In this document: positions 8,960-20,671 of the stretch, in pieces
Position numbering within the stretch: the stretch's first letter is position 1
Layout: every line of letters begins with the position of its first letter
Origin: Entoloma clypeatum
Lineage: Eukaryota > Basidiomycota > Agaricomycetes > Agaricales > Entolomataceae
NCBI GenBank assembly: GCA_963565915.1
Contig: OY751496.1
Location: 1,674,001 to 1,738,000 of the forward strand
Direction: 5' to 3'
Length of the DNA: 64,000 bases
Notes under the pieces: generated by a model
What the model was told of the DNA's origin: nothing
The model's database searches: none
The model's input: only the letters and a program-made list of their open reading frames with translations
Made by a program: the position numbers and the translations under genes

Positions 8960-11366
8960 CCAGGTAGGTCTTGATGACGACCAAACGTTTCGAGAGCATC
9001 GAAAGACGACACAAGGCTGGCAAGCAGAGGAAAATGAGTTGAGAGGGAAATCTCATTCGCCTTCTTGTTCGAGCTGGCTGTTCCAAAGCATATATTGGAA
9101 ATGTCATTGCTGCTGTCTTGAAAGCAGCTGGAATTACAACATATGGCAATGTTAGCAGACGAACAGTTTCTCGGATACTAGTAGAAGGATATATTGCTTC
9201 TCAGATTCAACTAGGCTATGAGATACAGGAAGCTGAAGGTATATAATATTGCTATTCCTTTATAAATGAAACTAAAATCATTTTCAAGGCATAACATTCA
9301 GTGCTGATGGCACAGGTCACCGTAATATCAACTACAATTCCCGTCATATGCATTTCAAAGCAGAGAACTATGGATCTTCATCACCACAAAAAAAACAGGT
9401 TACCCGTTTACTTGGCGTCACACCCTCTTTGGATGGTTCTAGCAAGCAATCTATAAAAGACTGGAAAAGTATATTAGATGCTATTGTTGATCTTTTCAAC
9501 CGCTCTCCTTTTGGCAAGCGATATGGCCAGTTGCTCCGCACTGTTGATATTTTGGCAAAGCTGGTTGGAATGATTACTGATCACTGTGCCAAAGAGAAAA
9601 AAGACGCTGCTGCTTTGGAGAATTTGAAGAAAGAGGCTATACTTCAACTACTTGGAGAGGATAAAATGCTTGATGCAAGCACAAAAGATTTGCTTCCAAT
9701 ATTTCTTGATGCACAAGAAGAGATGATTAAAAAACTTGGTGGAAAGACAAAATGGAATCAGCTATCTGAACATGAGCAAAAGGAACAGTTGGCTCAGATG
9801 AGTGAAAAACTGGTGATCAAATTGGGAAAAGATGCCTATATGATGATGTCTGATGAAGAAAAAAAAACTCTCTCATTGTTTATCTGGGTTGGATGTGGCT
9901 GTCACAAGGATCTCAACAGTGTTCGTGGAGGCTATACAATGATGGCTTCCTGGTGGAAGTCAAACAATATTCTAGGGCCAGTTTTACTTGCAAATCGAGA
10001 CAATGCAGCAGTTCTGGCTGAAATTTCTCCTACTCAGAACATTGTTACACCAGCACAAGAACGTGCTTTTGAAATGACTGCAGGTGGTGGAATAAAAGCA
10101 ACACAACTAGCTGGAGCTGTATTCAACCACAAAGATGATAAGAAGGGTCATCACAATACCTTTCGCTTTTGGTGGACAGCACATATTGGTTCTCAATTCA
10201 CTTTTCCTGATACATCCAACACTCGATTTGGATCTCATTGTGATGCTGCAGGTGTTCTTTTGTAGCATTTGCAGGACTTTCGCAATTATCTTGACTTTGC
10301 AATTAAAAAAAAGCAAACTGGAAAACCAAGCCATATGGAAAAGAATCTATGGAATGCTCTTCATGACATACCAACTCTTACAGAACTTGCAGTTCTTGCT
10401 CTGTATGCTCAATCAATCTCAGCTCCATATATGCGTGTTGTCCGCGCACCAGATGGAAAAACCAATATGCTGGATCTTGGTCCATTTCATCAGAAAGTAC
10501 TTGATCACATCCAGACTATTATCAACAATCCAGATCTTCTACTTGGTGATAATGCCTCATTTGAAACGGGCACACTTGATGGATTGTCTTGGCAGTCATC
10601 TGGAATATTTCAGGCCATTCAGAATTTGAAATCTCAGTTTATCTATCTTCGGCCTCTCCTTGTTCAATTTTTCCAGGGAGCTGCAGATACCTGGAAGCGC
10701 TTTACCTCTGAATTTGCACCTGGTGGCCTAATTGATGAATCCACACCAGATGAGAGGGATTTGGCCTGGATGCCTGCCACAAATGATGAGAATGAGGGTG
10801 CTTTGGGATCATTCCGAGTTCTTATGCGGAGCCAACCACAGCTTACAGTCCTCCATTACAATGCACAACAGATGTTTGAACGAAACAAAACTCAAGCATT
10901 TATGGCTGCAAAGTTTACTCAGCCTGAAGATTACAAGTTTATTCATAAGGAGGCCCGAAAAGGTGATTTGACTAAATTGGACAAGAAACGAAAGGAGGAA
11001 ATTGTTGCTTTTGCTGAGGAAAAAATTGAAAAACAAGCAGTAGCTGCAAAACGCAGGCAGGACAGAAAAAATCAAATTGCATCCTTAGATCTTGTTTTGG
11101 ACAAGGAGAAGGTGAAAAAGCTTGCTGGTCAGCGCCTTGCTGATCAGATTGCTGCATTCAAAGCAGCAGGAGCTCCAAATTTCCAGGGAGTTACTTATAA
11201 AAAAGCTGATGAAAAACGGGCAGCTTTGGAAATGGCAGTTGCAATGTATGATAGAGGAGAGTGGGATCCATTAAACAGAGAAGATGATGTGGGAGAAATT
11301 TTTGATTTTGATATACTGGAAGATGCTGAAGGAGAGGATTGGAAAGATGCTAATTCTGACACTTGA
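8960..11366 (+). pseudogene. Transposase-like gene interrupted by one in-frame stop
   Basis: A long frame of the kind repeated in many agaricomycete genomes. The exon with GCSKAYIGNVIAAVLKAAG and SRRTVSRILVEG ends at 9238; intron 9239-9288; then a frame from 9289 to the stop at 11364-11366. Acidic positions that could form a DDE-type catalytic set occur in FSADGTGHRNINYNSRH, in the GCGCHKDLNSVRGGY block and in NDENEGALGSF, but I could not name the superfamily. TAG at 10263-10265 interrupts the frame (AAGVLL, stop, HLQDFRNYL) with no frame change. Upstream of about 9045 the frame is also broken, so the true start is not resolved. The stretch is visibly richer in A+T than its neighbours, consistent with insertion from elsewhere. 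A single stop could also be a sequencing error. Confidence 0.6.
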
Positions 11367-12407
11367 GAGGACATGATTAGAATCATTATACTTTTTCTTT
11401 TGCTAAATTCACCTCAATTGCACCCCATATATTACATATAATATATATAGAATCTACTTAATATATTCTCTCTCATTGTGATACTGCTTGAAAAGTAACA
11501 ATCTGGCTAAAGCAGTATAACAGCCTGTGATCATTTTACTACACTCTTTTCCAAACTATCTTAACCTCAAATTCACCTGATATATTACAGGTGATAGCTA
11601 TAGAAGCCCCCAGATATGCTACATGCAGTTAGAATTATCAGGAGGGAGTGAGGGAGCCTGGTTTTCAGCTGGGTCAGTATATGTGACGGAATCTGTCACA
11701 GGGCGTTACGTCACGTCTTTCCGTGACTCTGAGGTGTTGCCCACCCCCATTCATATATCCTACCGAAACAGATACTAATAGTGCAGATGTGTCGTTGCAT
11801 GTGATGGGATCCTTTTGGAAAGTGGAATAGGGAACTTGGAGAGGGAGATGGAGGTATATGAGACCTTGTTGGCATCTGAGGCTGGGGCTGCTGCCGCCGA
11901 GTACTGTCAGATGTCGAGTCAAGAATCAGACATACCATATATAGTAATATTACATGGTCAAACCCTTGATCAGTCGGACTAGTCAATCATAGTCAAGTCA
12001 TAACGACTAAGTCAGAGTCGGACTCAGTCGGACTGCAGTCATGACAAGCCTGACTTGTGAGGATGGACGGCGCGAATTAATCAGATTACTCTGCCGCAGA
12101 AACATCCATCTTTGTCGCATCTTCATCACTCCCGTCGAGTCGAGCAGCAGGTAGCCAGGAGGAATAATCGGCGGACGGTATGAACACCTCCCAGAGCCCA
12201 AGGTGATGTTTGCCCAGATACTAGGTCACCATAAGTACCAGAAACGTGACATGCAACATGTATTTGGTTCAAAAGGTACTGCCAAAGTCTTTTCTCTCTC
12301 CTCGACGCGTCGTTTCACCGTGACGTTATCTCCCACAATGGCAAGGGCATCTCCTGGTCCAATGTGGGCGACGATGCCAGGTGAGATACCCGCGATCGAC
12401 GAGTTAC
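11367..12407. other. Non-coding stretch; possible LTR-type remnant with palindromes
   Basis: No gene is supported. The first 300 bases are the A+T-rich flank of the transposase-like gene. From about 11690 there is a small palindrome (GTGAC/GTCAC either side of 7 nt) followed by ACGTCACGT. At 11965-12055 there is a run dense in GACT and AGTC words. Such blocks are frequent in solo LTRs of basidiomycete retroelements, but I found no matching ends or target duplication. The last 350 bases may hold the promoter or an untranslated first exon of the methyltransferase gene. Confidence 0.25.
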
Positions 12408-15400
12408 ATGTCGCTCATCGCCCTGAGTCAACTAGAACCCACAACATCGAGTGCTGCCACCTCGGAGGATGAAATGGATGACGAAGAACTCTCGCGAGAG
12501 GAGATTCCCCAGTCCCTGAAAAGGAAAAGCGGTCCACTGCCTGCAAATCAAAAGCGTCCGAAGTTGTCTCCGCCCGACGAGACGAGGAAAGGCTTGCTAG
12601 GTCCGAGGGCTTCGTGGATCGAGACTTCTGAAGGTCCACCTACTTCTAGTACTTATCTCCGTGTGTTCGCTGAATCAGCTTTCTAATAGTCACCTCTGCT
12701 GCCTTGGCTGGCCCATCGCGGCACCAAAGTCCCAAGACGCAGAGCCAAAGCATCCTTAAAATCCGACCTCCAGGTGTTTCTCCTGCAAAAACCCGCGTCG
12801 TCTCACGCAAGGGAAAGCAGAAAGCACAGAGAGATGATGGTGATTCTGATCACTCTCCGTCGAATTCGAGGCCCAGTAGCGTCAGCCGCGTAGCAAGGAG
12901 TAAGGTTTAATTATCCTATTGCCCAATCGGGGACTCACAAACCCACACAGAACGCGCAATACCGACTTTTAAACCCTCGCTTCCGACTCCTAGACATCCG
13001 AAGCCGATTCCGTCAGGATGTACGTGGTATATATACACTTGGGATCATGGTCAATGCTCATTCAGCTAACAGCATCCAAAAAAGCATCACCCGAAATCAT
13101 GGAACTCACGTCCTCTTCTGACGAAGCTTCACAGATTGAAAAGCCTCCCGTAAGACTAGCAAACTCTGCTGTCGCACGGCGACCCCCTCGCGGCCCTCCT
13201 TCCACTTTGAGATACCTCAAATCTAGATTTCTCCCGCAAACCCGGAACCCATCTTCCGCGTCGTTTCCTGAATCGGAACCGGAGGTCACGTATGTTTGTG
13301 GTTCCGACGAGGAGCCTGAAACCAATAACACCTCTTCTGCACAATCCCCCTGCTCATTCGTCAAACATCCTCTTCGGGCATCATCTGCTATCGTTAGGCA
13401 AGAGAGAGATGGAGGTAATGCCGCTTCATCGAAACCACCTCTTCCCCGTCGAAAGCCGGCATCACAAGCCTCAATATCTGGGACCCTCTCTCAACAACAG
13501 ACAAAGGGAACCACTGCCATCTCTCAAGCGAACAATTCCGTGCTATCAACCAGTGTAGACAGTGCAACTGCCCCACGACCACCTCTACCAAAGAGATCAT
13601 CGGGTATAGACATGAGCGGGTTGAAGGAGGTCCTTGAATCTCCTACACCCCGAGCTTCCGAACGCGCCGCCACATCCCCGTACCGTACCAAGATCTCCCC
13701 TGGCCCTCCCAAAGCTGCAACTCGGATTTCGGTGTTGTCTGTTAATTTCAAGGTATGCTTTGCTGGCACATTAAATTTATGATGATCATAACAACAACGG
13801 GGCAAGGACACACAAAAACTTCAGCCTCGCTTACGAGAGGATCAGCCATCCGCGGAGGTTACCGCTCTACACAATACACCATCCGTCGTATCTTCCTCTC
13901 CAGAAATTCGGAGGAGGGCCTCTCGGGATAACGTCATCGACTTGACCCTCGAGGATTCCGACGCCGAAATGGCCTCGCCCTCAACTTACAAGACAGTCGA
14001 TGAGGCCATCGCCTCTTCTCCGTTTTTGAAGAGCTTGCTCGGCTCTGTCACATGTTTGAGTCCAAGTTTTTTCCTGCCTGCCCACCTGACAACTTCCTTT
14101 AGCCGCTGAAGTAGATCTTGCTGTGGACGTTCCAATGCCTTCGACGCCCCCTCTCCCAAAGCGCACTGTTCGAAACTGCCGACTGATCAAGGAGGAAATT
14201 GTCTCGCCCAGTGTCAACTCAACACCCAACTTGGAACCTGGTAAGGCTCATTCCTTCACATTTTTCTGCCTTATAGCTAAGTCCATCATCCCAAGACCAG
14301 CTGACTCCATCTTTCGTTGATGCAGCCTCTCATCCCGGGACAACTGAGGTGAATCGCGAACTAAAGGCAGGCTCCGTCCTCACTCTTTCGACACAGGCTC
14401 CAATATCCTTAGCCGCCCGCCCTCCTCTCCCCAAGCGCAACGTTCAACATTGGCCTCCGGAACAAGTCGAACCACAGCAAACCACAGCCACAGCTGAGGA
14501 TAATGGGGAGACTCTGTCATCCTCAGCCTCCTCGTCCTCCAAAGAGACCTCTCCACAAGCATCTTCCGCCGATATCGAAATGCCGCACCGCCGCGCCCGG
14601 AAAACCACAGGCGGCATGGCTGTGGCAGCCTTTCGGAAGAGGATTAAGTCTATCTCTCCAGAAGTCCCAACCGTCTCTCCCCCCCCGCCCCCCAAGGGCT
14701 CCTTGCCACGGCACTCCTCAAACTCACCGACTTTAGATTCGCCTGTCGCCGCACCACCCACCCCCCCATCTCCACCAGACATTTCGCGTCAGGGCCATGT
14801 AGAACCTAGTGGTGGCTCTCTTTCGAGCGAGACAACTGTTAATCAAGTTGACACCCTTCAGCCTCTTCCGGCTCCAGTCCATTCTTCTTCATACCAGCAA
14901 GATGAAGTCAACTTTGACGATATCCTGGAATATGTTGACGATCCCTTCCCAGGTGTCAATGGTGCAGATACTGACTCGGAGGTTCGTAATCAACTTCATT
15001 CGTGGTTGCAATGATGATCTTAGCAGTTATACTAGATTGTCGAAAGGCTCCTCACAGCCTCAAGTCATTCTCCAATCCCTGAAGCCAGCGGAAGGCAAGA
15101 ATTATCATTCGATCCAACAGACTTGGGTTCAAGTCCCCAGGCCATCGATGTCAGCGATGATGAGGATCTTCTGCAACGCCGCCGGACTCTCTCTTCTCGC
15201 TCAAGCTCTGATGAACCAGCGAACTTCTTTGCTCACGACGAATATGTGGAGACACCGAGCGAATCTTTACCACCGAGCCCAAGCCCTGACCCTGCGGTTC
15301 CGATCCCTGTCAAAAGGTTTGGCGGATTCACAAGCCTGAATTGGAAGACATATCGTCAAGATCTGCGTAATTTCAATCTTAAATGTTACTTTGCCAAGGA

Positions 15401-16749
15401 TCTCCCACATAGCCTACAAGACCACATTAACCAATGGGAGGAATCTTTGCGGCTCCAACGCACGTTGGCCATCGTCCTGCAGAGCGCGATCCAGGAGAAC
15501 ACTGCAGATGACGAACCCGACGCCCCAATGATTGATATCATCAACGACGTTGACGATGAGCCCACTCCACCTTGGGAATTCTACTATACCAATAAAATGT
15601 GGCATGGTGAAGGTGTTCCTCCACCAGATATCAATACTCTAAAAGGGTGCAACTGTATGGGAAAGTGCGATCCAAAGTCGAAGACGTGTGCCTGTGTACA
15701 GCGACAACAACAATACACAGGAGATGTTACGCCTGACTTTGCATATGATATGCGAGGGAGATTGAAAATCTTGGATTATCCCATCTTCGAGTGTAATGAT
15801 CTGTGCGGTTGTGACGAGGATTGCCGCAATAGGGTATTTCTACATGTTCAAACTAGTACAAGGCCTTCTTACCGCCATTACAGGTTGTTCAATTGGGTCG
15901 GAAAGTCGCAGTTAGCGTTCAGAAGACAGCTGACAAGGGATGGGGTGCGTATTTATATATTTCGAAAAGCCCGCTCCATGGGGTTGACGCTGTTTCTAGG
16001 CGTATTTTCTGGTTCAAAGAAGATCTACGAAGGAACCTTCATAGGTATCTATTCTGGTGAACTATTGACGGATGCTGTTGGAGAACGACGAGGACTGTAA
16101 GAGCGCATGAATCAATGATTCTCAACCCATATCATAACGCTTCCAATTCACAGCAAATATAACAAGTTTGGGAGAACCTATTTGTTTGACCTCGATTTTC
16201 ACTACCTTCGGAATGGCGACGAACATTGGTCGATCAAATACACTGTGGATGCTTACCATGCAGGCAATGTATATTGCTTCCACTCTCCAAGTTTCATATT
16301 GCTGACTAAAATCCTCAGTTCACTCGATTTTTGGTGAGTTTTCCGCAGCTCATTTCATTCGAATGCTGAGGCTCCATCAGAATCATTCCTGCGATCCCAA
16401 CTGCCGATTGGTTCCCTGCTACATCAATGAATCCAATATTGATAAGCCGCTCCTGGCTGTCTTCGCCCAGCGGGATATTGAGCCATTTGAAGAGATTTGT
16501 TTCTCGTACTATGGAGACCCTGACGATGAGGTATCATTCATTTCTTCACGGGTTGAATTTGGCGCTGAAGAAAAGCAGGACGAACAACGCGCGTTTTCTG
16601 AGGTTCCTGACGACAAACAAGATGCGGCGGTGTATGCGCCTTGTGCTTGCAAGGCAAAGAACTGCAGGGGTGAGAAAACCTCCTTGAACCAAAATGCTTA
16701 TCTTTCCCCCTCATTGCCACTCCGTCTCCCAGGTAAAATGTTCATATAG
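12408..16749 (+). CDS. SUV39/Clr4-type histone H3 lysine 9 methyltransferase
   Basis: Fourteen exons (12408-12633, 12690-12899, 12951-13019, 13073-13752, 13825-14053, 14103-14240, 14326-14981, 15036-15833, 15884-15944, 16000-16096, 16154-16268, 16319-16333, 16381-16669, 16733-16749) predict 1,199 residues. The C-terminal third is a full pre-SET, SET, post-SET unit. Pre-SET has the Zn-binding Cys pattern (GCNCMGKC to CAC, then CNDLCGCDEDCRNR). SET carries KGWG, YSGELLTD, FTRFLNHSCDPNC and ICFSYYGD. Post-SET is CACKAKNCRG. This set specifies the H3K9 methyltransferase family that builds heterochromatin. The first 800 residues are disordered and rich in Ser/Pro/Lys; no chromodomain is visible. 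They contain four PPLPKR-type motifs and SUMO-interaction-like VIDLT. The start (MSLIALSQ) is the first in-frame ATG; an earlier exon is possible. It is convergent with the E2 gene, 141 bp away. Confidence 0.9.
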
Positions 16750-16890
16750 AAGACGGCAATTGGAGATTCCTGAGTGGAGCATGGCAATTTATGCCTTACT
16801 TGGAAAACGCGTACTGCTATTGAATTCCTCAAGTTATAATGATCTGTGATTCAAGTGTTCATGAATGGAATACAGAACTTGTGGATGCAG

Positions 16891-18034
16891 TCAGTCATCC
16901 TCAATGACAATAACATCCCCAAGTGGCAGCTCCCGGCTGCCGCCAGCTTCACCAATCGCACGTTTTTTGGTGTTGATCTCCCTGTGTTCACCCAGCAGTT
17001 CAAGACTATCGCCTGTTGCAACCCTCTTTCGTTTCCCGGTGCCAGTCGTAGGCTTAGATGATGTTGCGTCCTCGTCAGAATCATCGATTGTGATAAGTTC
17101 CGTAGATGTGGTTTTGGGTGGACCGTGAGAGCTGGTTGGTGCCACATTGCGAGAAGCAGTTGGTGGATCTTGTGCCTTCTTCTTACCTTTGGTTTTTGGC
17201 GAAAGCACAACGGTCGGCTCTGGAGGAGCTTTAGGACGGGCGTACATATCTGTCCATTGACGAGCCGTCGAATCATGTAGTTTACGGTTCCGGATGTATT
17301 GAGTGGCAATTGAAGGGACTAGTGGGTATTCAGGGCCAAGATTGACCATAACATGGTGATGTGTTACCTAGTGGATCCTCTAGTCCCAAGTCAGCCGCCA
17401 CGCAAGCGCGAATGAGGGATTGGCATACTTGGATTGGGGTCGGTAAGAAGAGACGAAAGTGAAAGCATGACTTTGAACAAGGAAAGTGCTGGTGACCAAT
17501 TATGCTTGAGAATATCGATACAGATATTGCCCTGCTCGGATATCTAGAGATAAACGTGGTTAGCAACGGAAGCCGCCTAGCTGGTTGAAGAGAGAATCAC
17601 GGACGTTCATATGATATATTCTATATAATTTACAAGGAGGGAGTTGAGTTCGGTGCCTATTTTTCAGGAGGATTGTTTTCCGGTGAAACTCACCGCGTTT
17701 TGAACATCACCTTGGGAGCTGAGAAGCTGCGCGATACTGAGCGAAAACAAGGCTGCAATCATGGGTTGAAGGGACGTACGGATAATCAGGGGCCAGGTGT
17801 ACTTCGAATTCGAAGATGCCACCGTCATATACGCTGCCTTCTGGCCCTCGTATGCTTCCCTTCCAGATGAACATGTTGTCGTCTGAGGGTGCGAGGACGA
17901 TCGGGCCGAGGTCCTCCTTCTTCAAGTCGGCTACCTCGCGCTGGATACGTTTGAGAGTCGTCTAAGTAAGATTGAGCCCAGAATTCGGGTGTCGATTGCG
18001 AGGAACTCACGGCAGACGAGAGTTTGGGCGGCAT
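16891..18034 (-). CDS. Ubiquitin-conjugating enzyme E2 with C-terminal extension
   Basis: Seven exons, complement(16891-17318, 17368-17379, 17429-17543, 17605-17620, 17694-17726, 17780-17961, 18011-18034), predict 269 residues. Residues 1 to about 150 form a canonical UBC fold: [56 protein letters not shown], the catalytic Cys in GNICIDIL, then [18 protein letters not shown] and DPNP. This resembles the UBE2D/UBE2E group. The remaining 110 residues are low-complexity and basic (GKKKAQ, GKRKR), with two SUMO-interaction-like motifs, [11 protein letters not shown] and, at the very end, VIVIEDD. Exons of 12 nt and 16 nt interrupt the catalytic core. A nuclear role tied to SUMO is inference from the motifs. 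Confidence 0.88.
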
Positions 18035-18320
18035 GGATGTCGTTTGGGAAAGAGCGATGATGGCATGCCGATGACTTTATTTAATGGATTTGTAAATGTT
18101 TGTCGCTCAAGATCGTCCTGAACATGCTGCACCTCTGCTCTGAAGTATGTAGGACGTTGTACTTGTAAACGTCGGAAGTACCCGAACGACCAGCAACGAG
18201 AACGTCGAGAAGTAGTCTGTAGTCAAGGTCAGACACTCTTCTCTATTTAAACCCTGATCCCCAGAGGTCCACCCACTTATAAGACCAGGTGGCTCATGAT
18301 TTCTCCAAGCTCTCTTCGCA

Positions 18321-19384
18321 ATGCTTCCCGCTGCCCTCGATCTTACGACCAAGCTCATCAAGTCCAAGGATGGCACAGAAATCTTCGCCGAAGTTTGTGG
18401 CAACCCGGCAAAACAGGCTGTCGTCTTCGTTCATGGCTTAGCCTGCGCAGCCACGGTGTTCGATAAGATTTTCTCCCTTCCTGACTTTCAGAAGGATTTG
18501 TACCTGGTACGTTCAGTACTTTTGCTGCCTCGCAATATAGGCACAACCTCATCCGGAGACGTAGGTACGATACGATGCTAGGGGTCATGCCAGGAGTGGG
18601 AAGCCTGAAACCGAAGAAGCATATGAATCGGTTCACTACGCAGAAGATTTTGACGCAGTATGCAAAGCATTCAACGTGGAGATGCCTTTTTATGCAGGAT
18701 GGTATGTGACATCTGTACTCTTTGTTTCGTGAATTTTATTATTGACGATGTCGCAGGAGTCTTGCAGGTCTGTTACTCGGTTTCCATCATGCTCTCTTTC
18801 ATCCATTCCACACAGGTTCCATTGCTACCGACATCTGCACACATCTTGATCCCCTGCCCATTAAAGGTGTCATCTGGCTCGCAGGGCTCCCCTATCTAGG
18901 CGATATTATGCCCATTGTTGCCACACCACTTGTTCTCTCTTTCCTCCCTGGGCTCACTGCGCCTGAATCCCCTGCCCATGCCCTTCAGACCCGTATCGAC
19001 TTCTGCAAAACTCTTGTCGCTCCCGACCGCCTACCTTCCGTTCCCTTCGCCGACTTCTCGTCTTGGCTAGGCGCCGCGTCACTCCTATCGCCGCAATGTG
19101 GTGCCCTTCTTCTTGGGCGAAAGCAGGATCCCACGCGACTCAAGGAAGAGGGCGCCAAGGGACTACCCTTGTGTATCATCCACGGGAAGGCTGACTTGCA
19201 GATCTCTGGGGAAAATGTTGTTGAGCAGATGAAACCGCAGTTCAAAGATTGCGATACCCATTTGTTGGATGGTATCGGTCACACTCCATTCTGGGAAGAT
19301 CCTGAGGCTGTCGCGAATATCATTTTGAACTTTGTTGCCCGTGTCAACTCATCGCGAGGTCAGTATGATTCTCATCCTGTTTAG
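18321..19384 (+). CDS. Alpha/beta-hydrolase fold protein
   Basis: Exons 18321-18506, 18565-18701, 18757-18767 and 18816-19384 predict 300 residues. It has the strand and oxyanion region VVFVHGLAC, RYDARGHARSGKP, and the nucleophile elbow GWSLAG. A likely acid is in CIIHGKADLQI and the catalytic His in DGIGHTPFWEDP. This is a complete Ser-Asp-His triad layout in the usual order and length of esterase or epoxide-hydrolase-like members. There is no signal peptide, so it is probably cytosolic. The nucleophile serine codon lies in an 11-nt exon. Substrate unknown. Confidence 0.85.
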
Positions 19385-20671
19385 AGTTTATTAACGGTCT
19401 ACTTTCAAGACTCCAGTCTCCACCCATCCTAAATGTCTTTGTATTTGTAACAAGCTTGAATATCGTAAGTAGCGATTCATGGAGTACCGATTTATGTTGA
19501 GCCTCTTGTTTGTAAAATACCCGCCAACTTACCTGAATTCCCATCCCATTGCTATTATGTATAGGCAGAGAACAATTGAGCGTTCATTCACAAGGAAGAA
19601 TATTCTTGTTTTCGACACTTGGGCCGTTAGCCTGTAAGTCACGCTGAAGTGCAACTGTATTGTATCCTGATTCCTATGTATGCAGAACTTGCGACATTGC
19701 TTGGTCTGCTTTGTCCACTTTCCTGTTCCAAGCAACTCAAACGCAACTCCCAGGATGGCATCGAGTAAGTAATACAATCGAACTTCCAATTTCTTCCCTT
19801 GTCTTGTTAACTTAGGTGCTCTTCGGTGCCGCAATATTGAAGCGTGGACGCGGGCTCTCTGGAGAGTCTGGTAAGCCGCTCAAAGCCGCACAGGCATCTC
19901 AAAAGCCGTAATCAGAGCCGTCTTTCGCAGGCTAGGAAGCATCTATGTACGCATTTCCACCCCTCACTTGCCGTGAACCACGAGTTTAGGAGACGCAGTC
20001 ACTGCGGATAGCATTACTGCAACCTCCCCAGTGAATCACCTCCCTTTCTCGACAGTCGTCCTTCTCTACATCCAGGCACATCAAAAGTAAGGACGTGTGA
20101 GTTCGCTCGGTCCAATTTCACCGACAGCGACTTATCGATCTGTGCAGAATCACTCGAGCATGTTTCATGGAATATGTGCCAGGACTCCCCTCCCCTTATT
20201 ACCTGTTCAAAAGTTTGGACACAAACCAGGGCCAAAATCCTGCATGGTTTGTTCGGGGTTCGAGGTTCCGTCAAATCGCCCGCCGCAGCCCGAACCCTGA
20301 ATCCAAAATCTGGATATGCAAGGGCGGCCAGGTATACAAAATCGACTGTGAAAGGCGCCGTAGCGGAGGAATCTTTCGAGATTTGGCGAACCTTGCCCCG
20401 CGCCCAGGGACATTATCATCACACTGTGGATTCGTTAGCGAATCGGATACGATGGTCAAAATTGGCGCAGGTCGGTGCAGACAGCAAGAGCCTGATGTCA
20501 GGCCTTATTGCCAATAACGGGGTTCTTGTCCGCCTCTCCCATGGTCCTGTCTGTGTGGGATGATACGTATACTGTATAAGGTCTGAGTGCTATTCTATGG
20601 GCCATCGCATGTAAGATACAAGTATTACACAAAATATATGAAGAATAAATAGTATGACAATAACGAAAATC
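19385..20671. other. Unassigned stretch, possible small multi-exon gene
   Basis: No convincing gene. A plus-strand frame at 19816-19912 reads VLFGAAILKRGRGLSGESG and ends in a stop, preceded by a plausible acceptor. Upstream at 19688-19770 a possible partner exon reads LATLLGLLCPL. Together they could be the end of a short membrane protein gene, but I could not join them to a start. Overlapping frames at 20097-20563 show no conserved pattern. Confidence 0.2.

Noticed and set aside
20097..20563. Overlapping plus-strand frames of 116-129 codons
   Set aside because: No domain, no splice-consistent partner exons and three overlapping frames of similar length; chance openness in a G+C-rich stretch is more likely.
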